NCBI GenBank assembly: GCA_016791385.1
Contig: JAEUMR010000027.1
Coordinates: 62,001 to 126,000 of the forward strand
Length of the DNA: 64,000 nucleotides
Source: Hyphomonadaceae bacterium
Lineage (GTDB): Bacteria > Pseudomonadota > Alphaproteobacteria > Caulobacterales > Aquidulcibacteraceae
Direction of reading: 5' to 3'
Position numbers and translations under genes: made by a program. Shown here in pieces: positions 42,246 to 51,796 of this stretch. Under the pieces are notes generated by a model. That model worked only from the letters and a program-made list of their open reading frames with translations, had not been told where the DNA came from and ran no database searches. Position 1 is the stretch's first letter. Each line of letters opens with the position of its first letter.

Positions 42246-43958
42246 ATGGCCCGCTACCTAATTACTTCCGCGCTTCCTTACATCAACGGCATCAAGCACC
42301 TGGGCAATCTCGCTGGCTCGATGCTGCCAGCGGACGTGCATGCGCGCTTCCGGCGCCTGCAAGGGCACGAAGTCCTCTTCATTTGTGCGACCGACGAGCA
42401 CGGTACGCCAGCTGAGCTGGCGGCCGCCGAAGCGGGGCAGGACGTCGCGACGTATTGCGCCCAGCAGTACAAGATTCAAAGGGATGCCTGCGAGGGCTTC
42501 CGGCTGTCGTTCGACCATTTTGGCCGCTCGTCCAATCCGCCGAACCATCGCCTGACTCAGCACTTCTGCGAGGTGCTCGAAAAGAACGGCCTGATTGAAG
42601 AGCGCGTCTCCAAGCAGATCTACTCCATCGACGATAAGCGCTTTCTGCCTGATCGCTATGTTGAGGGCACGTGCCCGGTGTGCGGCTTTGAACGCGCGCG
42701 CGGCGACCAGTGCGATAATTGCGGCACGCTGCTTGATCCGATCGAACTCAAGCATCCGCGCTCAAAGATTTCGGGTTCGACCAACGTTGAACCGCGCGAC
42801 ACGGCGCACCTTTTCCTGCTGCAGCCGAAGATGCAGGAGCGCATCCGCGCCTGGGTCGACAAAGCAACGGATTGGCCCCAGCTCGCGCGCTCGATCGCCT
42901 ACAAGTGGCTGGACGAAGGACTGATCGACCGTTCGATCACGCGCGATCTCGCTTGGGGGATCAAGGTGACGCAGAACGGCCAGATCCGGCCGGGCTTTGA
43001 GAACAAGGTGTTCTACGTCTGGTTCGATGCGCCGATCGAGTACATCGGCTCGACCGTCGAGTGGAGCGAAGCGGGCGGCGGCGATTGGGAGCGCTGGTGG
43101 CGCACAGACAAGGGCGCTGACGACGTCACCTACGTCCAATTCATGGGCAAGGATAACGTCGCCTTTCACACGGTGAGCTTTCCGGTGACGATCATGGGCT
43201 CGGGCGAGCCTTGGAAGCTGGTCGATCGCCTGAAGGCGTTCAACTGGGTGACATGGTACGGCGGCAAGTTCTCGACCAGCGAGAAGCGCGGGATCTTCAT
43301 GGACCAGGCGCTTGAATTGCTGCCGAGCGATTATTGGCGCTGGTATCTGATGGCGAACGCGCCGGAGAGTTCGGACGCCGCCTTCACGCTTGAGCAGTTT
43401 CAGCAGACTATCAACGCTGACCTCGCCAACGTCTTTGGCAATTTCGTCAACCGCATCACGCGGTTTGCCGCCTCGAAGTTCGACAGCGAAGTGCCTGATG
43501 GCGGCGCGCCCGGCGCCAACGAAGCCAAGCTCGCCGATGAATTCGCCGAGCGTCTGAAGGCGCTGACGCAATTCCATGAGCAGATGGAATTCCGCAAAGC
43601 CGCCGCCGAGTTGCGCGCGATCTGGGTCGCGGGCAACGAATACCTTCAGGTTGCAGCGCCGTGGACGGCGTTGAAGACGGATCGCGACGCCGCCGCTGTG
43701 GGCGTGCGCACTGGGCTCAACGCCTGCGCGTTGTTCGCGATCCTGGCGCAACCGTTCATTCCGGATGCCGCTAAGACCGTGCTCGACGCGATCGGCGTGC
43801 CAGAGAACAATCGGATGTGGCCTAACCCGGACGATCGCGGCGTCTGGGACGCGCTTCCGCGCGGGCTCAAGATCACGCCGCCGGACGTGCTGTTCAAGAA
43901 GATCGAAGAGACCGACATCGCGGCTTGGTCGGAGCGCTTCGGCGGGGCCGGGGGCTAG
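42246..43958 (+). CDS. metG: Methionyl-tRNA synthetase
   Basis: A 570-residue class I synthetase that charges tRNA-Met. The HIGH motif appears as HLGN near residue 18 ([14 protein letters not shown]), and the KMSKS loop is [11 protein letters not shown] near residue 342, a form used by one branch of MetRS enzymes. Zinc-knuckle cysteines are in CPVCG..CDNCG near residue 140-160. The C-terminal helical anticodon-binding domain follows ([17 protein letters not shown]). The chain ends without the extra dimerisation or tRNA-binding domain of longer MetRS. It is single, 42 bases after the muramidase gene, with a small membrane-protein gene after it. Confidence 0.96.
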   Translation: MARYLITSALPYINGIKHLGNLAGSMLPADVHARFRRLQGHEVLFICATDEHGTPAELAAAEAGQDVATYCAQQYKIQRDACEGFRLSFDHFGRSSNPPNHRLTQHFCEVLEKNGLIEERVSKQIYSIDDKRFLPDRYVEGTCPVCGFERARGDQCDNCGTLLDPIELKHPRSKISGSTNVEPRDTAHLFLLQPKMQERIRAWVDKATDWPQLARSIAYKWLDEGLIDRSITRDLAWGIKVTQNGQIRPGFENKVFYVWFDAPIEYIGSTVEWSEAGGGDWERWWRTDKGADDVTYVQFMGKDNVAFHTVSFPVTIMGSGEPWKLVDRLKAFNWVTWYGGKFSTSEKRGIFMDQALELLPSDYWRWYLMANAPESSDAAFTLEQFQQTINADLANVFGNFVNRITRFAASKFDSEVPDGGAPGANEAKLADEFAERLKALTQFHEQMEFRKAAAELRAIWVAGNEYLQVAAPWTALKTDRDAAAVGVRTGLNACALFAILAQPFIPDAAKTVLDAIGVPENNRMWPNPDDRGVWDALPRGLKITPPDVLFKKIEETDIAAWSERFGGAGG

Positions 43959-44038
43959 GCTCTGGACGCTCCCGGCGTTCGCCCATAAAACTCCGCCTGT
44001 TCGGCAGGGCAGAGCCGGATCGGTCGGGAGGGGCGATC

Positions 44039-44374
44039 ATGGAATATGTTGACCAGGCGGTGGCGATCCTGCGTGAGGGTTTCGCCAATGCGAACAACCC
44101 GAAAGGCTTGCTGATCGCATTGGCCGCGACGGTGTTCATGCAATCCTGGAAGCAATGGTTCCCGGTCGCGTTCGGCGCGGTGCTGATCCACATCGCCATC
44201 GACACGCTGGCGCCAGTGCTCGCCGGCGGCACGGGCAATTTGCGTCTTCCCCCGCTGACGGAAACAACATTCTGGACCCAATCAGGCGTGTTGTTCGTCG
44301 GCTACCTGATCATCATCGCCGTGTTCTTCCTGATCAAAAGCATGATCTTCAGGAAGTCGGCGGCCGCGCACTAG
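44039..44374 (+). CDS. Small inner-membrane protein
   Basis: A 111-residue protein with three predicted membrane segments: ALAATVFMQSW near residue 27 continuing to WFPVAFGAVLIHIAIDTLAPVL (about residues 40-60), and TQSGVLFVGYLIIIAVFFLIKSM (about 80-103). ATG 44039 has a GGGAGGGG ribosome site; the open frame upstream to 43925 runs into metG and was rejected. It shares its strand with metG, 80 bases after it, and is convergent with rlmB, overlapping by 4 bases. No family or motif recognised; it may be a membrane-stress or scaffolding protein, but nothing shows this. Confidence 0.75.
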   Translation: MEYVDQAVAILREGFANANNPKGLLIALAATVFMQSWKQWFPVAFGAVLIHIAIDTLAPVLAGGTGNLRLPPLTETTFWTQSGVLFVGYLIIIAVFFLIKSMIFRKSAAAH

Positions 44375-45162
44375 CGCCGCGTGCGGGCCGCTTCGTAAAG
44401 CGCGATTGCAGCCGCTGCAGAGACGTTCAGGCTTTCCATCGCCGGCGCGATCGGAATACGCGTGCGCGCCTCACAGGCTTCGGCGACAGCAGGACGCAGG
44501 CCCTTGCCTTCCGCGCCGAGCACGAGCGCGATCGGGCGGCCATCCTTGTGCAGCGCCTGTTCAAGTTCGAGTTCAGCTTCGCCCTCCAGCGCCACGGTGA
44601 GATAACCGAGCGCGCGCAGCGTCTCGATCGCGCGGCCGAGATTGACGACACGCACATGCGGCACAAGTTCGATCGCGCCGGCGGAGGCTTTCGCCAGCAC
44701 GCCGGTCATCGGCGGCGACTTGCGGTCCTGCAGGATCACGGCGCGCGCGCCGAAGGCGACGGCCGAGCGGAACGCTGCGCCGACATTCTGAGGGTCGGTG
44801 ACGCCGTCGAGGATGAGGACGCTGCGCTTGTCCGCAGGGGCGCAGGCCGCTTCCAGCGAGAACGGTTCCAGGGGGAAGGCGCGGACGGCGAGGCCCTGGT
44901 GGACCGCCCCGGGCGGCAACATGCCGTCGATTGCGTCCGGTTCGAGGATCTGCGGAGCGATGGCTTCAGGCAGGCGCGCGGCGGCGTTGCGCGTCGCAAC
45001 GACGCGCTCGATCCGCCGCGCCGGGTTGGCGAGCGCTGCAAGGCAGGCATGGACGCCCCAAATCCAGGACGGGCCGCCGGTCTCGGCCTCAAACTCACGG
45101 CGCGGCAGCGGGTTTATCGGTCGCGCACGGTCCGACTTGAGTGGGGGTGGGGGCTTAGGTAT
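44371..45162 (-). CDS. rlmB: 23S rRNA 2'-O-methyltransferase, RlmB type, likely ATA start
   Basis: A SpoU-family (SPOUT) methyltransferase, 263 residues if started at 45162. It has the N-terminal L30e-like substrate domain (WIWGVHACLAALANPARRIERVVATRN, residues 33-59) and the knotted catalytic domain: LDGVTDPQNVGAAFRSAVAFGA, then LVLGAEGKGLRP and PMESLNVSAAAAIALYE. RlmB methylates the ribose of a guanosine in 23S rRNA. Only an ATG at 44922 is available as a standard start, which would delete the whole conserved N-terminal domain. Upstream in frame the natural start position is ATA at 45160-45162, with GGAG 8 bases before it and the family-like IPKPPPPLKSDRARP after it. CTG, 19 codons in, is the other choice. 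Confidence 0.85.
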   Translation of the reverse strand: MPKPPPPLKSDRARPINPLPRREFEAETGGPSWIWGVHACLAALANPARRIERVVATRNAAARLPEAIAPQILEPDAIDGMLPPGAVHQGLAVRAFPLEPFSLEAACAPADKRSVLILDGVTDPQNVGAAFRSAVAFGARAVILQDRKSPPMTGVLAKASAGAIELVPHVRVVNLGRAIETLRALGYLTVALEGEAELELEQALHKDGRPIALVLGAEGKGLRPAVAEACEARTRIPIAPAMESLNVSAAAAIALYEAARTRR

Positions 45163-45227
45163 AGGACGCGCTCCGCAAATCGAAGGCGTTGCTTTATAGC
45201 TGCTTGAGGCGTTGCGGAAGCATGGCC

Positions 45228-45313
45228 GGAAGGGTGGCCGAGTGGTTAATGGCAGCAGACTGTAAATCTGCCCGCGCGAGCGTACGCTGGTTCGAATCCA
45301 GCCCCTTCCACCA
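45228..45313 (+). tRNA. tRNA-Tyr (GTA)
   Basis: Acceptor GGAAGGG/CCCTTCC, anticodon loop CTGTAAA (anticodon GTA), long variable arm (type II), T loop TTCGAAT and encoded CCA; 86 nt. It is divergent from rlmB. Confidence 0.97.
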
Positions 45314-45327
45314 CCGCCTTGGGCGGT

Positions 45328-45408
45328 GAGCCGAAAAACCAGAATCCAGGACTCAGAACTCGAGACCGCTGGTCAGGCGTTCTGAATTCTGGTTTCTGGC
45401 TTCGGCTC
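45328..45408 (+). other. Long nested inverted repeat between tRNA-Tyr and tRNA-Gly
   Basis: Three nested pairings: GAGCCGAA 45328-45335 with TTCGGCTC 45401-45408; AACCAGAAT 45337-45345 with ATTCTGGTT 45386-45394; CAGAAC 45354-45359 with GTTCTG 45379-45384. Together they form an 80-nt interrupted hairpin with a 19-base apical part. AT content is higher than around it. It could be a palindromic mobile element relic, a tRNA transcript processing stem or a terminator without T run. Confidence 0.6.
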
Positions 45409-45420
45409 AATCTGACCGCC

Positions 45421-45494
45421 GCGGGTATAGCTCAATGGTAGAGCCGCAGCCTTCCAAGCTGAAGACGAGGGTTCGATTCCCTCTACCCGCTCCA
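45421..45494 (+). tRNA. tRNA-Gly (TCC)
   Basis: Acceptor GCGGGTA/TACCCGC, anticodon loop CTTCCAA (anticodon TCC at 45453-45455), T loop TTCGATT, discriminator T, encoded CCA; 74 nt. It follows tRNA-Tyr by 107 bases, the usual alphaproteobacterial order before tuf. Confidence 0.97.
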
Positions 45495-45513
45495 GTCGCC
45501 CATCCGCTCCCGG

Positions 45514-47385
45514 CTACGGTGTGACGCGCACGCCGATCAGCACATTGGCGGGCGCGCCGGCGAAGCCGTTGACCGGCTCGTAGCGTTCCCCAAGCAGGTT
45601 GTCGGCGGCGATGTAGAGCCTCACCTCGTCGGTGACGCCCCAAGACGCCGAGGCGCGCAGGATGTCGTAGGCCCCCACCTCGCTGACGCCGGACCAGAAG
45701 CCGAGATCGTTGTAGGTGGTGTCGAGCCGCGCTCCCACTTGGCGCCATGCGATCTGACCGCTGAGCCGGCCGCTTTCCGCGACGAGTTCCGCGCTCCATG
45801 CCTCCCTCGGCCGGCGCTGTAGCGCCACGCCAGTGGCCGCATTCACTGCGTCGGTGTTGGCGTACACAACGCGGGCCGTCAGCCAATCGGTTGGCCGCAC
45901 GGCGATGCGCGCCTCGCCGTAGTCGATCTCGGCGCGATCGACATTGCCGTAGGCGAAGCCAACGAAGCCGATCAGATCTTCGATCTTGCTTGACCGATAG
46001 AGCGCCACGAGTTCGAGCCCATCGGCCTGGTTGAACATCGCAAAGCGCGCATTGGCGCCGACTTCCCAGGTTTGCGCGCTTTCAGGGTCAAGCGCCGCAT
46101 TGCCGTAGAAGGGCACGAAGCGCTCGAACAAGGACGGCGCGCGATAGCTCGTGCCGTACGAGGCATAGAGGCGCGCTGCGTCACCAACGCGATAGGCCGC
46201 GCCAGCGCGCCACGTCGTCTCGTCTCCGAAGCCGTCGAAATCGTCTTGACGGATCGCGCTCGTGACTTCGAACGGGCCGACAGCGCCCTGCGCGGCGACA
46301 TAGACGCCCCGATGCTGTTGCTCGCCTACAACGGGCGACCCGAAGCTCACCGCGCCGATCTCTTCGTCCTCAGTCTGAGCGCCAAAGAGCAGCGTCCAGG
46401 CAGAGACGCTCCATGTTCCAGAGAAGTCTGCGAAATCGCGGTCACCGTGATATTCATCGCCGGTAACGCCAGCGTCAGACGTGACGCGATCGGTGGCCAG
46501 CGCGCCGCCGCTCAAGCGCAGCGAGAGCGCATCGCTTGCCGTCCATGTCGCGCCAGCGCGCCACAAGCCCGTCTCGCTTTCGATCTCCGCCTCTGGGTTT
46601 TCGCCGATGTCGCCAAAGAAGCCGGGGTCGTAGTCGACGTTCGCCAGCCGCCGCCGGAGCAGCAAATCAAGCCCGATTTGGTTCGAAAGCGCATAGTCAA
46701 AGGCGCCCGTCAGCGTGGACAGGTCGGCGCCGTCCTTCTCGCCAGTGTGCGTCGCGATGCGCTCGGGCACGATATCGTAGCCGTCGCTGCCATAGCCTTC
46801 GGCGTTCAGCGCGTAGCGGAAACGGCCAAGCGTACCATCGGCGCCGGCGCCAGCGAGCACCGTCCCGAACGAGCCGGCGGCAAGCTCAAAACGGGGATTG
46901 ATTGCACCTGCGCCGCCGCGGCGCGGGATGATGTTGACAACGCCGCCGAGCGCGCCCGAGCCGTAGAGCGATGAAAGCGGGCCTTGCACGATCTCGATGC
47001 GGCTCGCATCGCCCAGCGTGTCCTGCCCGGCGTCGAACACGCTCTCCGGCGTTGAAGGATCGTCGATGCGGACGCCGTCGAACAAGACGAGCGTATGGTT
47101 CGATTCAAAGCCGCCGCTGAAGACGGAACTCTGTTGCCCGATTGGGCCTGAGCGCGGCGCCTGCAGTCCAGGCACAGCCGAAAGGGCCTGATCGAGCGAG
47201 AGCGCGCCGCGCTCGCGCGCGGCGTCCGTGTCGATGACGTCCACTTCCGCCGGCAGGGCCTCGACCGTTGAGGGCCTCGGTGTGCCGGTGACGACGACAA
47301 GCTCTTCGGCCTCATCTGCAAGCGCAGGCAGGGCGAACAAGGAAACCGCCGCGAAGAGTGCGGCGCGTGTGAATGAAAGGCGCAT
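45514..47385 (-). CDS. btuB: TonB-dependent receptor, BtuB-like (cobalamin)
   Basis: A 623-residue outer-membrane gated channel. Signal peptide to about residue 23 (LFAAVSLFALPALA), a TonB box (EELVVVTGTP), a plug domain with QALSAVPGLQAPRSG, RIEIVQGPLSSLYGSGALGGVVNI, and a 22-strand barrel ending in ANVLIGVRVTP. Size and plug features match BtuB. The assignment to vitamin B12 uptake is supported by a cobalamin riboswitch on the same strand directly upstream, 47531-47680. ATG 47385 starts the signal peptide; the frame is open to 47490 but that part is not a leader sequence. It needs TonB-ExbBD and BtuCDF, which are not in the window. Confidence 0.92.
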   Translation of the reverse strand: MRLSFTRAALFAAVSLFALPALADEAEELVVVTGTPRPSTVEALPAEVDVIDTDAARERGALSLDQALSAVPGLQAPRSGPIGQQSSVFSGGFESNHTLVLFDGVRIDDPSTPESVFDAGQDTLGDASRIEIVQGPLSSLYGSGALGGVVNIIPRRGGAGAINPRFELAAGSFGTVLAGAGADGTLGRFRYALNAEGYGSDGYDIVPERIATHTGEKDGADLSTLTGAFDYALSNQIGLDLLLRRRLANVDYDPGFFGDIGENPEAEIESETGLWRAGATWTASDALSLRLSGGALATDRVTSDAGVTGDEYHGDRDFADFSGTWSVSAWTLLFGAQTEDEEIGAVSFGSPVVGEQQHRGVYVAAQGAVGPFEVTSAIRQDDFDGFGDETTWRAGAAYRVGDAARLYASYGTSYRAPSLFERFVPFYGNAALDPESAQTWEVGANARFAMFNQADGLELVALYRSSKIEDLIGFVGFAYGNVDRAEIDYGEARIAVRPTDWLTARVVYANTDAVNAATGVALQRRPREAWSAELVAESGRLSGQIAWRQVGARLDTTYNDLGFWSGVSEVGAYDILRASASWGVTDEVRLYIAADNLLGERYEPVNGFAGAPANVLIGVRVTP

Positions 47386-47524
47386 GATGCGTCCCCTATG
47401 CAGGCGCGCCTCATCCCCTCGGGCGCGCTGAACAGCGACTAGCGGGGCGCAAAAGGCGCGGGGCCGCCCGCGTCGCTGCTGCGGAGACATCCGGTGCGCG
47501 CGGCTGGTCCCGGCCGGGCGAACG

Positions 47525-47695
47525 AGCGACTGCGGCGGCAGGTCTCCTGGCTTCGCGGGTCGTTGCGCCGCCGCCGCCTTCCCAGCCGCAAGGGCCAGTG
47601 GCGTTTGACGGGGCGCTCACCGCTTACAGTTGCGGGCACAGCCGCGGATTGGAGGCTAACCTCGCACCGCGTTCCCTTTTCGCGTCCTTCCGGAC
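47525..47695 (-). ncRNA. Cobalamin (AdoCbl) riboswitch
   Basis: Read on the minus strand, the conserved blocks appear in order: GGGAACGCGGTG (47676 downward), GGCTGTGCCCGCAACTGTAAGCGG (split at about 47645-47620), GCCACTGGC near 47608, and the B12 box AAGCCAGGAGACCTGCC ending near 47537. These are the L-box parts of the adenosylcobalamin aptamer. It lies 140 bases before the btuB-like start, so B12 would reduce receptor expression. Confidence 0.9.
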
Positions 47696-47750
47696 GACCG
47701 TCGCGTGACTGGCATAACCGCGGCGGATGGGCTCGCCAAGTGGTCGGGGC

Positions 47751-47778
47751 TTGACGTGTGCGTGGGTGCGGCTAAAGA
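47751..47778 (+). promoter_or_regulatory. Probable tuf promoter
   Basis: TTGACG 47751-47756 and TAAAGA 47773-47778, 16 bases apart, resemble sigma-70 boxes about 80 bases before tuf. A 7-base inverted repeat (GGTGCGG 47765-47771 with CCGCACC 47780-47786) spans the -10. Sequence inference. The rest of 47386-47856 outside the riboswitch shows no gene. Confidence 0.45.
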
Positions 47779-47856
47779 CCCGCACCTTACACGCGCTTCG
47801 GCCGGGCCGTAGCGCTGTCCAGCATTTGGATTCGCCGGAGAGACAAGGACCCTAGG

Positions 47857-49047
<1,191 letters not shown>

Positions 49048-49072
49048 GTTCTCGCGTCACAGCGAAAACCGG

Positions 49073-49104
49073 AAGGGCCGCTCCTCGGAGCGGCCCTTTT
49101 GCTT
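49073..49104 (+). terminator. Intrinsic terminator after tuf
   Basis: AAGGGCCGCTCC at 49073-49084 is matched by GGAGCGGCCCTT at 49087-49098, followed by TTTTGCTTTT. A textbook GC stem with T run 25 bases after the tuf stop. Confidence 0.9.
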
Positions 49105-49121
49105 TTGGCGCACGGGGGCAA

Positions 49122-49153
49122 AGAAAAACGCCCCGGCCGGAGCCGGGGCGTTT
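49122..49153 (-). terminator. Intrinsic terminator of the barrel-protein gene
   Basis: On the minus strand CGCCCCGGC and GCCGGGGCG (9 base pairs) flank a TCCG loop, followed by TTTTTCTTTG, 25 bases after the stop of the gene at 49178-49918. Confidence 0.9.
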
Positions 49154-49177
49154 GGGACTTCTATCGCTGTGCGATGC

Positions 49178-49918
49178 TTACGGGATGCCGAAACCGCTGA
49201 ACGTGTTGTTCAGCGTCGACGCGCCGTTCAGGCTCGGTCCGGACTGAGCGCGTTCCTGCAGCGAGCCGGTGCCCAGATCGAAGTTCAGGCCGATGGTCCA
49301 GGTGTCGGCGTCCGAGTAATCGTAGTCGCTGCTGTGATAGCCGAGCGTCACGCTGGCCGGAGAATTGGCGAAGCGATATTCGCCGCCCACGCCCCAGGTC
49401 GTGCCGTCGAGTGTTTCGAAGTCGAGGTACGAAACCGACGCGCCGATCGAAAGGTCCGGCGTGATGAAGTACGAGCCGTCAACAGCGACGCTCGTTGCCG
49501 ACGAATCCAGGTCGCCGAAATCAACGTAGCCGATCGAGCCGTTGAAGGTCATGCTCGGCAAGTTCCATTGGCCTTCGATGCCGGCGCCGAGGCCGGAATA
49601 GACAAACAGGTCTTGGAAGGTGACGAACGCGCCGTACTTGAGCGTCTCATCGCCCAGCGTGGCGTGCGCGGCCGCGTAGCTTTGCGAGAAGCAGCAGCCG
49701 CCGGCATCCATGCGGTTATTCGCGCCGTCCGCTTGGAACGTCCAGTCGCCGAAATCGTGGTTGAAAGCGCCGTTGATGCCGTAGGCGTCAATGTCGCCAC
49801 CCGAGCCAAAATCGGTGTTGGAATATTGCAGGCCAACCACCGCGTTGGTCTCAGCATTGGCGATCGCGGGCGCGGCGATGGCGGCCGCCATGGCAGCGCC
49901 AAGCATCAGCTTCTTCAT
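49178..49918 (-). CDS. Outer-membrane beta-barrel-like protein, unknown
   Basis: A 246-residue protein with a clear signal peptide (MKKLMLGAAMAAAIAAPAIANA, cleavage after about residue 22). The rest alternates 8-10 residue amphipathic strands with turns, for example AVVGLQYSNTDFGSGGDI, FVTFQDLFVYSGLGAGIEGQWN, SIGASVSYLDFETLDGTTWGVGGEYRF and WTIGLNFDLGTG, as in 8- to 12-strand porin-like barrels. The C-terminus continues some 25 polar residues past the last strand. A Cys-Cys pair (GGCCFSQ) is unusual for a porin. ATG 49918 begins the signal; the long open frame beyond it is antisense to DUF2807. No family named. Confidence 0.8.
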   Translation of the reverse strand: MKKLMLGAAMAAAIAAPAIANAETNAVVGLQYSNTDFGSGGDIDAYGINGAFNHDFGDWTFQADGANNRMDAGGCCFSQSYAAAHATLGDETLKYGAFVTFQDLFVYSGLGAGIEGQWNLPSMTFNGSIGYVDFGDLDSSATSVAVDGSYFITPDLSIGASVSYLDFETLDGTTWGVGGEYRFANSPASVTLGYHSSDYDYSDADTWTIGLNFDLGTGSLQERAQSGPSLNGASTLNNTFSGFGIP

Positions 49919-49987
49919 CAAATTCCCCTTTGGTTGTCGCGAGCGCTGCTTGTCCGGCGCCGCACACGACCGAGATCGCGCCTGGAC

Positions 49988-50025
49988 GGTTAACGCCTGG
50001 TTACGGATGTGACGGTGGCTTAACC
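49988..50025. promoter_or_regulatory. Inverted repeat between barrel gene and DUF2807 gene
   Basis: GGTTAA 49988-49993 and TTAACC 50020-50025 form a perfect inverted repeat in the 246-base divergent spacer. It could be an operator for either gene; no regulator is nearby. Confidence 0.3.
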
Positions 50026-50164
50026 ACGAGGCGAGAGAGCCGCCGCCTGTGATTCTGGCGCCACATGTCGCTCCACGACGTGGAGGCGGCGGGTTGCATC
50101 CAGGCGCCTTATTCGGTGCATCTTTAGCGGGGAGACGCCTCAATCCGGCGCGAGGGAGATTTGG

Positions 50165-51163
50165 ATGGAACGCTTCGTCTTCTGGGCGGCGATCACGATC
50201 GCGGTCATTTTTGGGATTGGGGCGATGGTCGGCGGATCGCATTTCGCCAATGGCGATGGCTGGGGCATCCATATCGATGCGGACGGCGGCACCGACCCGG
50301 TGCTTGAGACCACCGCAGGTAATCTCGCGCCGCAGACCCTTGAGGGCAGCGAGCTGCGCCTGAAGCACCTCGCCGCGCTGGTGACGATCACGCCTGAGGA
50401 CCGTCAGGACTATGTGGTCGAGATCACCAGCCCCGGTGGCGCGCCAATGCCGGTGGTCTCATCCGACGATGGCCGGGTGACGATCGACGGCCGCCTGCGC
50501 GGCCGAATCACACGCTGCACCGAAGATGGCGGCGCTGAGCTGCGCGGCTACGGCACGCTCAGCCAACAAAATCTGCCACGAATCACCATTCGGGCCCCGC
50601 GGACGCTCAATATCAGCCGCTCGGGCGCCGGCGCGACCCAGATCGGCGCAAGCGAGGCCTTGGATCTTGATTTCAGCGGCTGCAGCGAGGCGACGATTGC
50701 CGATGTCGCCCAGGCGCTCGACGTAGATTTTGCTGGCTCGGGCCGGGTGACGGCCGGCGCGGCCCGGCGGCTGAACGCTGACGTGGCCGGTTCTGGCCGT
50801 CTCCAGGTCGGGGCCGTCGCCGAGGGAGCGAAGGTGGATGTGGCCGGCTCTGGTGAGGTCGCGATCGCTTCCGTGACAGGGGAATTCAACTCCGACGGGG
50901 CGGGTTCGGGCAATGTCAGCGTGAACGGCGGGGCGATCACCGACGCCAGTGTCGACCTGGCTGGGTCGGGCGATGTGACCATCGCAGCGCCAATTCAGCA
51001 CCTCACCGTCTCGATCGTCGGTTCGGGCGACGTCGACGTGCAGGGCACGGTCGGCGAGGTGGACGCAGACATTGCCGGCTCCGGCGGCGTGCGGGCGCGC
51101 GCGGTCACCGGCGAGATTCGCAAGGAAATCTGGGGTTCCGGAGACGTCCGCGTCGGCGAATGA
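50165..51163 (+). CDS. DUF2807 (GIN domain) repeat protein
   Basis: A 332-residue protein with an N-terminal membrane anchor or signal (RFVFWAAITIAVIFGIGAMVGG) and, from about residue 55, a right-handed beta-helix-like region of the DUF2807 type. The sequence repeats a V-D-x-A-G-S-G-x-V unit about every 20 residues (for example DVDFAGSGRV, NADVAGSGRLQV, KVDVAGSGEVAI, SVDLAGSGDVTI, TVSIVGSGDVDV, DADIAGSGGV). Such domains are thought to be surface or periplasmic, and adhesin-like, but no function has been shown. ATG 50165 follows GGGAG. It lies just before the S10 operon leader and on the same strand. No catalytic motif. Confidence 0.82.
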   Translation: MERFVFWAAITIAVIFGIGAMVGGSHFANGDGWGIHIDADGGTDPVLETTAGNLAPQTLEGSELRLKHLAALVTITPEDRQDYVVEITSPGGAPMPVVSSDDGRVTIDGRLRGRITRCTEDGGAELRGYGTLSQQNLPRITIRAPRTLNISRSGAGATQIGASEALDLDFSGCSEATIADVAQALDVDFAGSGRVTAGAARRLNADVAGSGRLQVGAVAEGAKVDVAGSGEVAIASVTGEFNSDGAGSGNVSVNGGAITDASVDLAGSGDVTIAAPIQHLTVSIVGSGDVDVQGTVGEVDADIAGSGGVRARAVTGEIRKEIWGSGDVRVGE

Positions 51164-51476
51164 GGAGAAGCGAAAACGCGCCTTGACGCCCCGGTTTCAC
51201 CTCTGTAGGACACGCCCCTTCGAGCCGGCCGTAAGCTTAAGCTTAGACGCGGTTCGCAAGCGACGCGGCAGCATCCCCTGGGCAAGCGGGGTTGAGCGCG
51301 CGGGGCGGTTCGCCCCGTAACGCCTGCGTTTTTTGCGAAGCGATGTCTCGGAAAGCGCCGTTCGGCTCGAGCGGCGTTTTTTCTCGTCGGCGGCTCGAGA
51401 GGGGCCTGCCGCCGTGTTTTGCGTCCGGCGATGGCTATCGCGCGCGATGGGAATTTGAGTTCGGGAAGTTTGGCAG
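51164..51476 (+). promoter_or_regulatory. S10 operon promoter and structured leader
   Basis: No gene in 313 bases. TTGACG 51183-51188 and TAGGAC 51206-51211, 17 apart, could be the promoter. The palindromic AAGCTTAAGCTT lies near 51236. Two terminator-like units follow: CGGGGCG/CGCCCCG at about 51301-51317 with a T6 run at 51329-51334, and CGCCG 51356-51360 with CGGCG 51372-51376 then T6 at 51377-51382. Such a leader before rpsJ suggests attenuation, perhaps by a ribosomal protein; the sequence does not show which. Confidence 0.55.
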
Positions 51477-51791
51477 ATGATGCAGCAAAATATCCGGATC
51501 AGGCTCAAAGCCTTTGATCACCGCACGCTCGATTTGTCGGCCAAGGAGATTGTGTCGACGGCCAAGCGCACCGGCGCGACGGTGATCGGCCCAGTGCCGC
51601 TGCCGACGCGTGTCGAGAAGTTCACCGTCAACCGCTCGCCGCACGTCGACAAGAAGAGCCGCGAGCAATTCGAAATCCGCACCTTCAAGCGCGTGCTGGA
51701 TATCGTTCAACCGACGCCGCAAACGGTCGACGCGCTGATGAAGCTCGACCTGTCGGCCGGCGTCGATGTCCAGATTCAAGTGCTGGGTTGA
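51477..51791 (+). CDS. rpsJ: Ribosomal protein uS10
   Basis: A 104-residue small-subunit protein that also takes part in NusB-NusE antitermination. It carries the family core [37 protein letters not shown] and [20 protein letters not shown]. Two ATGs in tandem (51477, 51480) are possible; the first gives 104 residues and the second the more common 103. It opens the S10 operon after a structured leader of about 300 bases. The stop is 5 bases before the rplC start. Confidence 0.97.
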   Translation: MMQQNIRIRLKAFDHRTLDLSAKEIVSTAKRTGATVIGPVPLPTRVEKFTVNRSPHVDKKSREQFEIRTFKRVLDIVQPTPQTVDALMKLDLSAGVDVQIQVLG

Positions 51792-51796
51792 TCGCG

